From Paenibacillus luteus (GTDB lineage: Bacteria > Bacillota > Bacilli > Paenibacillales > Paenibacillaceae): 64,000 nucleotides of DNA. Shown in pieces: positions 54,533 through 63,854 of this stretch. The notes beneath the pieces were generated by a model. It saw nothing but the letters and a program-made list of their open reading frames with translations, ran no database searches and was not told the origin of the DNA. Made by a program: the position numbers and the translations under genes. The stretch is from positions 14,911 through 78,910 of the forward strand of contig NZ_SKCD01000009.1 of assembly GCF_006542765.1 (NCBI RefSeq). The letters are read 5' to 3'. The stretch's first letter is position 1. Each line of letters begins with the position of its first letter.

Positions 54533-56323
54533 ATGCTTAAGAGCCTGCAAGCCAAGCTTTTTATAACCTATATGCTCATTCTTATTCTGCTCGGCGTTGG
54601 AGTAGCGATTCCGATCTATACCTATTTAGAAAACAATATTGAAGATAATATTACGAGCAATTTAAATGAAATTATAACCAACATTACTGGAAACCTCGAG
54701 GATTATTCAACCGAGTTTAATATGATCAGCACTCAATTTTATATGAGCTACGATAATACTGGTCACAATATGATTGATTATCTTAAAAACCTTACCTCCT
54801 CCAACAATGAATTGGAAGAGTTCTACTCCCGTCAATCCATTGATAGATTCCTCTTGCTGATGAACTCGATTTATCAGAATTATTATCGCATCTCTGTGTT
54901 TAATGAATCAGGGGAACAGTTCTCCACTAAGCCCGTTCAGCTGACTCTCGCTCAATCCATTCTGCACGACAACTGGCTATCGCCAGCTAGAAGTGCGGAA
55001 GGAGCCGCTGTCATTCGTTTTGATTCAGGTGATCACTGGATGCCAAGCAATAATGTCTCTACCGTCTCGTTTACTCGCGCACTGGACAGTATTAACCAAT
55101 CCAGCTATATCGAAGTCCAGATCGAAGCCGCGAATATTGTCGGTCTTTACAAAGTCTCGCAATTAACCGATTATCACTTCCTCATTGTAGCCCACGACGA
55201 AGTGATTTGGACAAGCTCTAGTGCACCTGACCATCTCTTAGCAAATGATATCATCCGCTATCGGAATTTCATTCAAGAGTCTTCCAAGCAGTCGTTCGTC
55301 CATCAAACTACCGATAGGAATGAACACTTATTTATGCAATCCTCGGATAGAATGGATCTTTCTGTTGTACTTGCCATTCCCGAGAACAAGCTGCTTGGTC
55401 CTATTAAATTGTTTCGCAATGTCGCTCTACTCACGATATTTGTTGTTCTATTCTTCTCCGTAATCTTGTTTCTGATCCTTTCCAAAGCTTTAACCTCACC
55501 TTTAACTAAGCTGAAAAAAGTGATTGATTCCATAGATCTTGAAGACAACAAGCTTGAAATTGAAAACAAATACAAAATGAACGAGATTGAACGAATTAAC
55601 CGCTCGTTTCGTCGAATGAATGAACGATTGCACCATTCCCTTGAAGAGACGATTCATTTTCGAACCATGCAATTGCAGTCCCATTTCAATTCACTGCAGT
55701 CCCAGATCAATCCCCATTTTCTATTCAACATGCTTGGAGTCATTCAGGCTCTGAGCAGGAACAAGCAAACCGAACAGCTAACTTACATTTGCAGCAACCT
55801 GGCTGACTTTCTCAGGTATTCCATTGAAACAAGATCCGCTATCGTCATGCTCGATAAGGAGGCTGCTTATACGACGAAATATCTTGAATTAATGAAATCA
55901 CGTTATTTGCACCGCTTGCATTATGACATACAAATTGACGACGCACTAGCCAACCTATTGTTGCCTAAACTCACCCTGCAGCCCTTGGTAGAGAATTGTA
56001 TTCAGCATGGCTTTCCCGATGATGATCGTCCATTAATTATTAAGCTGCATGCTACCGTTGACTCGCAAGAGTGGAGAATAACCATATGCGACAATGGGGT
56101 GGGATGGACACTCGATAACCTGAACCGTTGTAAAACGGAAATTGAAAATTATATTTCAGGGCTCGATACGGAGCCCAATGCGCAATTGACATTCGGCGGG
56201 ATGGGACTGATCAGCACAATGGCCAGAATGAAGCTGTTTGCGAAAGAGTCATTTACGTATGAATTGAAGAACAACCCGGACCACGGCTCATCCGTCATTC
56301 TAATTGGAAAAATCATAAACTAA
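54533..56323 (+). CDS. Sensor histidine kinase, YesM type
   Basis: A 596-aa membrane kinase. TM1 at about 9-30 (LFITYMLILILLGVGVAIPI), an extracytoplasmic sensor of about 250 residues, TM2 near 295-318 (VALLTIFVVLFFSVILFLIL), HAMP, His_kinase domain with H395 in SQINPHFLFNMLG, ATPase domain with QPLVENCIQHGFPD, DNGVGW and GGMGLISTMARM. GGAG lies 13 nt before the ATG, rather far. It pairs with the regulator 24 bp downstream and is divergent from the giant SLH gene. Confidence 0.93.
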   Translation: MLKSLQAKLFITYMLILILLGVGVAIPIYTYLENNIEDNITSNLNEIITNITGNLEDYSTEFNMISTQFYMSYDNTGHNMIDYLKNLTSSNNELEEFYSRQSIDRFLLLMNSIYQNYYRISVFNESGEQFSTKPVQLTLAQSILHDNWLSPARSAEGAAVIRFDSGDHWMPSNNVSTVSFTRALDSINQSSYIEVQIEAANIVGLYKVSQLTDYHFLIVAHDEVIWTSSSAPDHLLANDIIRYRNFIQESSKQSFVHQTTDRNEHLFMQSSDRMDLSVVLAIPENKLLGPIKLFRNVALLTIFVVLFFSVILFLILSKALTSPLTKLKKVIDSIDLEDNKLEIENKYKMNEIERINRSFRRMNERLHHSLEETIHFRTMQLQSHFNSLQSQINPHFLFNMLGVIQALSRNKQTEQLTYICSNLADFLRYSIETRSAIVMLDKEAAYTTKYLELMKSRYLHRLHYDIQIDDALANLLLPKLTLQPLVENCIQHGFPDDDRPLIIKLHATVDSQEWRITICDNGVGWTLDNLNRCKTEIENYISGLDTEPNAQLTFGGMGLISTMARMKLFAKESFTYELKNNPDHGSSVILIGKIIN

Positions 56324-56347
56324 CGCATAATAGAGGGAGACAGACGT

Positions 56348-57898
56348 ATGAGAATAATCCTAGTAGATGATGAGCCGATCTTTATCGAGGAACTGAAGCA
56401 TTTGATTAGGCAGTTTAATAACGATTACCCAGAGATCCCCTTGCAGGTCATTCATGAATTTTATAACGGACAGAAAGCAATTGAGCAAATTCCAGCTTTG
56501 CTTCCGGACATTATATTCACCGACATACAGATGCTGGGAGTAGACGGCCTGCAGCTTGCCCGGACCATTCAACAAAGATGGCCTGCCATTAAGGTTGTCT
56601 TGGTAAGCGGACATTCTACTTTCGACTACGCACGAGAGGCGATGCGCTCCAACGTAGCCGATTATTTGCTCAAACCTTTGTCTAACGAAGTCTTCAATCA
56701 AACGATCCTGAATCTGTACAAGCAGCAACAGCAAAAAGCGACTTTACGCAGCCAAGAAATTATAAAGAGGATGCTCCTCTCGGAGCATCCTCTAGAAATT
56801 CCCACTGAAATCAAAGAAATGATATTTCCTTACGAGCAATACGTTCTGATTCTCATTTCACAAAACCAATCGTCTATAGATATAGACTTTATGTTTCCGC
56901 AAACGCAGGATCCCACTGAGTTCTATCTTGATTCCCTCCGTCCGTTTGTAAGCGCTCCTGATGAGCTCTGGGCATTTGCCACAAAGTCTGGCAAAGAAAT
57001 CGCCGTGCTCATCGCTGGATATGAGCTGCCTAGAAGCCTATTGGATAAAATTATGGCACATACGCAGACGTATTTCTACCATGCTGATGAGCCTGTGACC
57101 ATTGTGTACAGCGAGCGATTCCAAATAATTGAAAAACTCAAAGAGGTCTATGTGCTATTAAATGAGCGTCTGTACGGAAGTGTTGTAATCGGCAAGCATC
57201 AGCTCATTAGGGCTGCCGAAGCACCCAGCACAGTCCGTCCATTCGCTGTCCTTCTGACCGTCTCCGATGAATACAAGCTTGTTTCCTATTTGTCAAACAA
57301 GGACTGGTCTTCGATTAAACGATATATCCTTCAAATATTTCAGATTGCGGAAAAGGAACAAACCCCTTCCATTTATCTTGAGAAATATTTAAAAAGAATA
57401 CTGCATTTGATCGAGAACCAATCCCCTGTACCTGACATTAATGTGTTAAAGAAGCTCGAATTACGGGTAGAGGAGCTTGTCTATACAACGCCTACTTTTC
57501 AGGAGGCTGCCGAAGCTTACTGGAATTTTATTGTACACACGTGGAATCCTGAAACTAAAAACAATCGCAGAGAAGATCTTTATCAACAAATCGAGACTTA
57601 TATGAAAACAAATATGAGAGAACCGTTGTCGATTCAAGATCTCACAACCATATTCCAGATTTCTAATACGAATTTGTGGAATTTATTCCGAGACTACAGC
57701 GGCAAATCGTTTGTCGAATTGCTCACAACCTTGCGCATGAATAAAGCCAAGGAGCTTATAGACACTTACCCCTCGATGCTGCTGAAGGATATTGCCGAAT
57801 TCGTCGGATATCGGGATCAGCATTACTTTAGCCGCGTCTTCAAAACAGTCGTTGGCTTGACTCCATCTGAATATCGAAACCCGGAGGATCGAGCTTAA
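56348..57898 (+). CDS. Response regulator with AraC-type DNA-binding domain, YesN type
   Basis: A 516-aa regulator. Receiver domain: LVDDEP, phospho-acceptor D59 in IIFTDIQMLGVDG, lysine in YLLKPLSNEV. C-terminal AraC HTHs: LSIQDLTTIFQISNTNLWNL and MLLKDIAEFVGYRDQHYFSR. GAGGGAGA precedes the ATG. Its stop codon overlaps the stop of the convergent GH38 gene in the tetranucleotide TTAA. Likely targets are the SLH gene and the lipoprotein-permease-mannosidase operon, which share upstream words. Confidence 0.93.
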   Translation: MRIILVDDEPIFIEELKHLIRQFNNDYPEIPLQVIHEFYNGQKAIEQIPALLPDIIFTDIQMLGVDGLQLARTIQQRWPAIKVVLVSGHSTFDYAREAMRSNVADYLLKPLSNEVFNQTILNLYKQQQQKATLRSQEIIKRMLLSEHPLEIPTEIKEMIFPYEQYVLILISQNQSSIDIDFMFPQTQDPTEFYLDSLRPFVSAPDELWAFATKSGKEIAVLIAGYELPRSLLDKIMAHTQTYFYHADEPVTIVYSERFQIIEKLKEVYVLLNERLYGSVVIGKHQLIRAAEAPSTVRPFAVLLTVSDEYKLVSYLSNKDWSSIKRYILQIFQIAEKEQTPSIYLEKYLKRILHLIENQSPVPDINVLKKLELRVEELVYTTPTFQEAAEAYWNFIVHTWNPETKNNRREDLYQQIETYMKTNMREPLSIQDLTTIFQISNTNLWNLFRDYSGKSFVELLTTLRMNKAKELIDTYPSMLLKDIAEFVGYRDQHYFSRVFKTVVGLTPSEYRNPEDRA

Positions 57899-60396
57899 TT
57901 TTCCATTAAGCCCGTCTCTGTCAACGACTTCGTTACCGTGCTAAGCCGAAACGTCTTGATTTCGAATTCATTGAAATGTATTTCTTGTTCTATGCCGAAC
58001 AAAGGAATTTGAAGTGCCGTGGTTCGGCTCCTCCCCGTAGGCTCGAACAAACGGATAATATAATCGTCGCCAAACTCTACTTTCTTGAAAGCCGCCAATT
58101 GAATAACTTGGTCGTCCAGAATAACAAGAGGCTGTGCGGGTACTCCGGCCCCGGAAGGAAATACTGAGAGCGCAACCGGCTTTTCATTATGGATCAATGC
58201 TTCTCTATCTGCACGATCAAGAGACTCATCGTATCGTCCGCCATCAAACCAGAAATTAAACGTCCGTTCGCCAATATCTATTCGTGGAGAATAGCGATCC
58301 TGAAGCATGATGGTTCTACTTCTATCAAACCCAGAATCGTCGAAGGCGGAATGTCCCGTGTAACCTGGCGATCGCAGCAAGGAAATTCTGACTTCCCCAT
58401 TCTGGTAGTCGGATCCATATACCCCGTCATTTATACATGTAAACATCGCATCGTCCTCTTGCGAGGCAACTGCCGACCACTTCTGTGACACAGCCTCTGA
58501 GCCATCATCAGGCAGTTTGTCTATGCCATAAGCTGTTTGACCCAAATACTTAGCTTCTGCAAATTCAGTGGGGATGGAAAGCTTCAGCATCTTGCTCTTC
58601 TCATTCCAATGCACGACCATTTGAACCTGAACCTTGGTTCCACGCTTGGGCAGCTTGTACGTTTGGCATATCGCCGAGCTGCCATATTGCAAGAGCACTT
58701 CGACGACAGTCCGAACTTCGCCATCCTCAATGACTCTTACCGAAGAAACAGCGGTTTCAGTCGTACCGGAGAACTTCGCTCCAGCTTCCGGCGTCATCAG
58801 CTCAAATTGCCCTAACACATCTGAAAAACGATATACCGCCATTCCCCACGCATCGTCGTCATCGTCTATGACCAGCGGCAGGAAAGCGTTGCTCTTCAGA
58901 AAATCTATTCCATTCACACAATACTTATCCATCAGTCCGGTGCTAGCACTGATTACAACTTCCAGCTCTTCCGTAACAAACGTAAATTTCCCATCCTGCT
59001 CCTGAAGCTGCACCTTGGGCTTCTCCGGTATAAATTGTGTGCTGCAATCAAACCGATTCATCTGCGAAGGCTCTAGAACTGCATAGAAGGATACCCTTTT
59101 TCTCCAATCGAAAAAGTTTAAATTGCTCAGTTGCTTTTCAACCTGGCTGGCAATGAGATTTCCGTTCTGGCGAATAACGGGCCAAGCAAAATCGGGTCCC
59201 CAGTTCTGATCAGCAAGAACAAATTCGCATTCAAAAATACCTGCAACGCGGAATGGATGCGGATTGTATACCATGATCGGTATTTCCCCCTCCAGAGCAG
59301 CGGACTGACCGTTCATGAGTGCAAAGAAAGCTCTCGCTCTTAGTCTGGAGACGATCTCTAAACCATGATCCATAATTCGTAGGGATGATTGTTCAACGGG
59401 CTCGACGGATGAACCTGGCAATATATCGTGGAATTGTGCCGTTGCCAGATCAAGGTGGACTTCGTGTATTTCCGACGCCGGATATGTCATATAGCCCTGA
59501 ATAGAAGCGCTTGATAGCATTTTCTCAAGCAAGTAGGTTTCGTTCTCCAACAATCGGTGCTTCTGCTTAATTCTGATCTGGGACGTATAACAACCTACCT
59601 GGTTGGGATTTAGGCTCCTCTCAAACTTAGGAAGGACCGTATTGTGTTCCCTTATTTCTTGGAAATACGCCTCCGGGTTAGAATGAATGAGCACATCTTG
59701 CTTCAAACTGCTCATCATTTCGCCAATCCTATCGAGATCTAGTCTAGATGGCCCTCCGCCATGATTGCCGACTCCCCATGCAATTAATCCAACCTGCTTG
59801 TCCTTATGGGCATCCATCCACTTGTCGATTTTCTCTGCCGCTTTGCCCATGGCTGAATTGTACCCTGGATAGATGCGATGAACAGCTATTTCTGATCCGT
59901 CAAATCCTACCCAAGTAAAATCCTCTGCCGGCAAGCTTAGCTCACGACTATCCGGTCTCATGAAAATATAAGAATCAAATCCGCTTTTTTTAAGGATTTG
60001 TACCAAGCCACGACTATGTCCAAACGTATCGAAATTAACGGCCGTTGTCGGTTCCGCATCGAATTTTTGTTTGAAATAACTTCTGCCGAGCAGAATCTGT
60101 CTGACGATCGACTCTCCTGATGGCATATTGCAGTCCGGCTGTAAATACCAACCGCCAATGATATTCCATTTCCCTTGCTTTACGAGCTTCTGAATTCGAA
60201 CAAACAGCTCTGGCTCGTACTCTTCAATCCATTTATATAAGATAACCTCATTATGGTTAAAGACGAAGCCCTCGTACTCTTCGCATAGCTGCGCTGCCGA
60301 ACGGAAAGTAGATACGGCAGCGGCAGCGCCCTCCTCCCACTCCCATTGCCATACGGGATCAAGGTGTGCATTGCAAAGTAAGTGTATGTTTCTCAA
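57895..60396 (-). CDS. Alpha-mannosidase, glycoside hydrolase family 38
   Basis: 833 aa, the usual GH38 length. N-terminal catalytic barrel: AHLDPVW gives zinc ligands H11 and D13, NFDTFGH gives nucleophile D123 and H127, and WGVGNHGGGPSR is the GH38 glycine-rich loop with a further histidine. The C-terminal two thirds are beta-sandwiches (VYRFSDVLGQFELMTPEAG). Start: TTG 60396 has GAAGGA 9 nt upstream; the in-frame TTG at 60405 touches it. No signal peptide, so cytoplasmic: it hydrolyses alpha-mannosides, presumably after import by the operon's own transporter. It follows the second permease gene by about 27 bp. Confidence 0.95.
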   Translation of the reverse strand: MRNIHLLCNAHLDPVWQWEWEEGAAAAVSTFRSAAQLCEEYEGFVFNHNEVILYKWIEEYEPELFVRIQKLVKQGKWNIIGGWYLQPDCNMPSGESIVRQILLGRSYFKQKFDAEPTTAVNFDTFGHSRGLVQILKKSGFDSYIFMRPDSRELSLPAEDFTWVGFDGSEIAVHRIYPGYNSAMGKAAEKIDKWMDAHKDKQVGLIAWGVGNHGGGPSRLDLDRIGEMMSSLKQDVLIHSNPEAYFQEIREHNTVLPKFERSLNPNQVGCYTSQIRIKQKHRLLENETYLLEKMLSSASIQGYMTYPASEIHEVHLDLATAQFHDILPGSSVEPVEQSSLRIMDHGLEIVSRLRARAFFALMNGQSAALEGEIPIMVYNPHPFRVAGIFECEFVLADQNWGPDFAWPVIRQNGNLIASQVEKQLSNLNFFDWRKRVSFYAVLEPSQMNRFDCSTQFIPEKPKVQLQEQDGKFTFVTEELEVVISASTGLMDKYCVNGIDFLKSNAFLPLVIDDDDDAWGMAVYRFSDVLGQFELMTPEAGAKFSGTTETAVSSVRVIEDGEVRTVVEVLLQYGSSAICQTYKLPKRGTKVQVQMVVHWNEKSKMLKLSIPTEFAEAKYLGQTAYGIDKLPDDGSEAVSQKWSAVASQEDDAMFTCINDGVYGSDYQNGEVRISLLRSPGYTGHSAFDDSGFDRSRTIMLQDRYSPRIDIGERTFNFWFDGGRYDESLDRADREALIHNEKPVALSVFPSGAGVPAQPLVILDDQVIQLAAFKKVEFGDDYIIRLFEPTGRSRTTALQIPLFGIEQEIHFNEFEIKTFRLSTVTKSLTETGLMEN

Positions 60397-60423
60397 ATCA
60401 CCCAATCCTTCCTTTTTCCTGAA

Positions 60424-61251
60424 TTAACTTTTGACTGCGCCGGCGGTTAGCCCCGAAATAATGTACCTCTGCATGAATAAATAAAGAATAATGACCGGAA
60501 ACGAGACGATAACAATATTGGCAAAGACCAGATTCCAGTCGCTTGAATGCTGCCCCATAAAAAAATAGATCGTAACGCTGAGCGTATACCTGCTCGCTGT
60601 ATTCAGGAAATAAAACGGAGTAAAGAAGTCGTTCCAGATGGACATGAAAGCCACGATTACCGCGGTAGCCGTAGCCGGCTTAAGCAATGGAAAAATGATT
60701 TTGAAAAACAGGCTGACTCGACCAATCCCATCAATCATGGCCGCTTCATCTAATTCTCTGGGAATACCTTTAATAAAAGAAATGTACAGGTAAGTTGTGA
60801 AAGCAAAATTTCCAGATACATATAAGAGAATGACACCCATGTAGGTTCGGACAAGCCCAAGAGAATCCATTAAATAAAACGTGGTTATCACTGTAATCGG
60901 CAAAATAATTCCCGTAATAATAAGCATCTCTGTGATTCTGGTTGTTGCGCTATTTCGTCTCTGAATGATAAAGGCAGTCAATGAACATAGAATAATGAGC
61001 ACAATGATTGAGCCTACTGTCACAACGGAGGTGTTCCAAAATGCTTGCGGGATTTTGGCCGCCTTCAGCACTTCCTCATAGTTCTTCAACACGTTCCAAA
61101 CTTTGGGCAAGGATAGGCTCATCTCTGCAGCATCTGCTTTTGTCTTGAAAGAATTTATGACGACCAGATACAACGGTATCGCTACAAAACCGCTGATTAG
61201 GATCGCAATAAACTCCGCGATGTATCTCTTCCATTTCTTCAATAGAATCAC
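60424..61251 (-). CDS. Sugar ABC transporter permease, MalG type
   Basis: 275 aa, CUT1 permease with six hydrophobic segments; EAA loop IPRELDEAAMIDGIGR followed by FPLLKP. The GTG at 61251 overlaps the upstream stop (GTGA); a TTG at 61242 has AAGGTG at good spacing and may be the true start. It pairs with the MalF-type permease upstream. Confidence 0.93.
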   Translation of the reverse strand: MILLKKWKRYIAEFIAILISGFVAIPLYLVVINSFKTKADAAEMSLSLPKVWNVLKNYEEVLKAAKIPQAFWNTSVVTVGSIIVLIILCSLTAFIIQRRNSATTRITEMLIITGIILPITVITTFYLMDSLGLVRTYMGVILLYVSGNFAFTTYLYISFIKGIPRELDEAAMIDGIGRVSLFFKIIFPLLKPATATAVIVAFMSIWNDFFTPFYFLNTASRYTLSVTIYFFMGQHSSDWNLVFANIVIVSFPVIILYLFMQRYIISGLTAGAVKS

Positions 61252-62117
61252 CTTTCAGTAGGTCGGTTTAAAATTCGGTTAACCAGCAGAACGACAACAA
61301 GCACGATGACGAATAGCAATAGATTCGCCGCTGTCGCCTCTCCATTGCGGCCATTGGAAAATGCCCGGTAGACCAGCGTGTTCAATACACTCGAAGCACT
61401 TCCAGGTCCGCCTCCCGTCAAAGCATACACAATATCAAACACTTTCAATCCCCCAATTAAATTGAGGATGACGGTCGTATTCAAGACAGGCATAATCATT
61501 GGGACCGTTATGTCCTTAATCATGCGCCACGAGGAAGCTCCATCAATTCGTGCTGATTCAATCACATCCTGCGAAATGGTCTGCAATGCAGCAAGAAACA
61601 ACATCATCGAAAAACCGGTCCATTTCCATATCTCAACAAGGCTAATCGAATAAATAACGATGGAAGGATCGGTTAGCCAAGAGCGCTTAAGCGCATCAAG
61701 GTGAACAAGCTCCAAAAAACCATTAAGCAACCCATTACTCGGATGCATGAATGACACAAAAGCTGTTGCTACGCCTACCGTACTCAATATGGCAGGAAAA
61801 AAGATTACGGAACGAAGAAACAAAACCGATTTCAGCTTTTGATTGGCGAAGATAGCCAGAAAGAACCCAAGCAATACTTTAAACACCGTCGTTATCGCTG
61901 CAAATATAAAGGTATTCTTGAAAGCAAGGATCGCATCATCATCTTCGAACAGAATCCTGAAGTTGTCGAATCCAACCCATCGCGTAACTTGAAAGGCAGC
62001 ATCCATATTCGTAAAGGCAAAATAGAAAGCCGCCAACGAGGGTACAATAAAAAATACACCAAACAGAATGAGACCCGGAACTAGCAGCATATGAGAATAG
62101 TAATATCGTTGAAGCAT
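61248..62117 (-). CDS. Sugar ABC transporter permease, MalF type
   Basis: 289 aa, six hydrophobic segments; EAA loop ISQDVIESARIDGASSWRM followed by VPMIMP; YALTGGGPGSAS is the MalF-type signature near the C-terminus. GAGGTG precedes the ATG. 61 bp after the lipoprotein gene. This pair is of a different permease subfamily than the LplB/LplC pairs elsewhere in the window. Confidence 0.94.
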   Translation of the reverse strand: MLQRYYYSHMLLVPGLILFGVFFIVPSLAAFYFAFTNMDAAFQVTRWVGFDNFRILFEDDDAILAFKNTFIFAAITTVFKVLLGFFLAIFANQKLKSVLFLRSVIFFPAILSTVGVATAFVSFMHPSNGLLNGFLELVHLDALKRSWLTDPSIVIYSISLVEIWKWTGFSMMLFLAALQTISQDVIESARIDGASSWRMIKDITVPMIMPVLNTTVILNLIGGLKVFDIVYALTGGGPGSASSVLNTLVYRAFSNGRNGEATAANLLLFVIVLVVVLLVNRILNRPTER

Positions 62118-62178
62118 AGGACACCTCGAGAGAAAGAAGGGGGCGGCTGCTTACGCAGAATCCAACCCCTTCTCCGCT

Positions 62179-63531
62179 TTATTTGAAATTCGGATCTTCT
62201 TTGGCTTTCGCATTTTTCTCAAAATCTTTCTGTATGCCTTCCATAACCTGAGCCGGAGTTCTTCTATCCTTCACAAGAACTTCTTGCAAATAGCTTGGGA
62301 AATTGGCGTCATAAGCATATTTTATCTTGTAGGGATCTCCAGCGAAAACTTTGCCTGCATCGGAGAACGCCTTGGCCTCTATCTCAGCAGGCGTTAGTGT
62401 AAGCTTAGATACGCCTTTAATTGTTGGAATACCGCCTTCATTGCTGAAGTAGACATCTTGCGTCGCAACAGATTCAAAATAATTAATGAATTTTTGCGCT
62501 GCTTCCTGATTTTTTCCTTTTGGAACAAATATGGCATTAGGAGCAAACGCCGTAGCATATGATTGATCGCCGTCGAACGGCATAATAAAGGAGCCAATAT
62601 CGTTAACTTGATCCGGGAACTTGGTGACGATATCGTTCATTACCCAGGTAGCCATGAAATACATAGCGGCATCCCCATTCGTCAATGCTTGCTGCGCGTT
62701 GTCATACGTATCAGAGAGAACATCCTTATTCGTATACCCTTTCTCGAATATATCCTTAAGGAATGTGATACCCGTCTCTTTATTTTTCCAATCAGTCAGC
62801 TTTGCCTCGTTCTTCTCTATTTTCTTCAACAAATCACTATCCGCTGGACGTGCGCCGGATTGATGCGGGGCAAGCTGCAATGTCCATGAATCCTTGCCGG
62901 ATAAATATACAGGTGTTTTGCCCGCCTCTTTGATAACGTCTGCCGTCACCCAGAATTCGTCCATAGTAGTTGGAATTTCTAGATTTAAGCTCTCAAATAC
63001 CTTCTTATTGTAGAGCACTACCCCAATATTAGCTCCACCGTAAGGGGCACCGTACACATGCCCATCACTGCTTAAGTAGTTCCATGCACTGCTGTCGAAA
63101 TTCGCGATCCATTCTTGATCATCCTGTGGCACGAATACGTCTGAAAGCTTGCCGAGACCCGAATTATCATTCGTATCCGGGTAGTAGAAAAGGAGATCCG
63201 GAATGTCCTTTGTCGCGAATTTCGTCTTGATCAGATTATCGCCGTCTGTACCTTCCGGAACCTTCTCAATTTCTAACGATATGCCTGCCTTATCTGCTGC
63301 ATCCATCAGAACAGCATCAATGCCTGTTTTGAACCAGCTCGCATGACCGATAGCCTTCAAGGTAACTTTCTCGACCGGTTGCTCCGAAGGAGCCTGCTCC
63401 GCGCTGTTGCTTGCCTGAGGCGTTTGATTGTTTGGAGCAGCGTTATTGTTGTTTCCGCAGCCTGCTACGATTAAAATGCTTGCGAGCAAAAGCAACGGTG
63501 AATACTTTCTCTTTTTCAATGAATTCAACAT
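62179..63531 (-). CDS. Extracellular sugar-binding lipoprotein of ABC transporter
   Basis: 450 aa, type-1 solute-binding protein of the CUT1 class. Lipobox IVAGC with C25, then an Asn/Pro/Gln-rich linker. Typical motifs: SDGHVYGAPYGGANIGVVLY, NKKVFESLNLEIPTTMDEFW, TNGDAAMYFMATWVMNDIV, AQKFINYFESVATQDVYFSN. GGAGG lies 7 nt before the ATG. It is the first gene of the minus-strand operon (lipoprotein, MalF, MalG, GH38 alpha-mannosidase), so a mannose-containing oligosaccharide is the likely ligand. Confidence 0.94.
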   Translation of the reverse strand: MLNSLKKRKYSPLLLLASILIVAGCGNNNNAAPNNQTPQASNSAEQAPSEQPVEKVTLKAIGHASWFKTGIDAVLMDAADKAGISLEIEKVPEGTDGDNLIKTKFATKDIPDLLFYYPDTNDNSGLGKLSDVFVPQDDQEWIANFDSSAWNYLSSDGHVYGAPYGGANIGVVLYNKKVFESLNLEIPTTMDEFWVTADVIKEAGKTPVYLSGKDSWTLQLAPHQSGARPADSDLLKKIEKNEAKLTDWKNKETGITFLKDIFEKGYTNKDVLSDTYDNAQQALTNGDAAMYFMATWVMNDIVTKFPDQVNDIGSFIMPFDGDQSYATAFAPNAIFVPKGKNQEAAQKFINYFESVATQDVYFSNEGGIPTIKGVSKLTLTPAEIEAKAFSDAGKVFAGDPYKIKYAYDANFPSYLQEVLVKDRRTPAQVMEGIQKDFEKNAKAKEDPNFK

Positions 63532-63548
63532 TTTTTGACCTCCGTTTT

Positions 63549-63568
63549 TGTAAGTAATGTTGCTTACA
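63549..63568. promoter_or_regulatory. Inverted repeat upstream of the lipoprotein operon
   Basis: TGTAAGTAA-TG-TTGCTTACA, 8 of 9 positions paired, 18 bp before the start and just upstream of the ribosome binding site. Position fits a repressor site at or after the transcription start. Confidence 0.5.
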
Positions 63569-63621
63569 CTCTTATCTTAAGGACATATCCCTTTATAATA
63601 AATAGAAAATCCTACACGTAG

Positions 63622-63639
63622 CATGTGGATAATTGTACA
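63622..63639. promoter_or_regulatory. CATGTGGATAAT / ATTGTACA motif copy
   Basis: Both words match those in the divergent region at 54424-54448. About 90 bp upstream of the lipoprotein start, an activator position. Confidence 0.45.
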
Positions 63640-63671
63640 GTGGGAAATTAGAATTTAACATAGCCAAAGCA

Positions 63672-63704
63672 AAAGAGACAGCACCCCAAGGGCGCTGTCT
63701 CTTT
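63672..63704. terminator. Perfect hairpin, probable terminator
   Basis: 11-bp arms AAAGAGACAGC and GCTGTCTCTTT with an 11-nt loop; TTTTGC follows on the minus strand and TTTGTCG on the plus strand. It would insulate the operon from transcription arriving from the chemoreceptor gene. Confidence 0.6.
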
Positions 63705-63804
63705 GTCGTAAAAATAACGGTCTTCTCCTGTTTATCGCTCCAGCAAAAACCCCGCGTCATCTGTTTAATCGTACACGGCAAAAGCCCTTACCATGATCAT
63801 ATAC

Positions 63805-63840
63805 TCTTCAAAATAAAAAGGCGCCCATTCGGACACCTTT
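63805..63840 (-). terminator. Rho-independent terminator of the chemoreceptor gene
   Basis: On the minus strand AAAGGTGTCC pairs with GGGCGCCTTT (10 bp with two G-U, GAAT loop) and is followed by TTATTTTG. It lies 14 bp after the stop. Confidence 0.85.
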
Positions 63841-63854
63841 TGACGCTAAATCCA

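Larger units (their letters stand above)
63532..63854. other. 323-bp intergenic region with operator-like sites and two hairpins
   Basis: Contains the inverted repeat at 63549-63568, the motif copy at 63622-63639, the hairpin at 63672-63704 and the chemoreceptor terminator. A 62-codon frame across the hairpin (63593-63781) has no ribosome binding site and is not supported. Confidence 0.55.

Noticed and set aside
63593..63781. 62-codon minus-strand frame before the lipoprotein operon
   Set aside because: It spans a perfect hairpin and has neither start signal nor protein-like composition.
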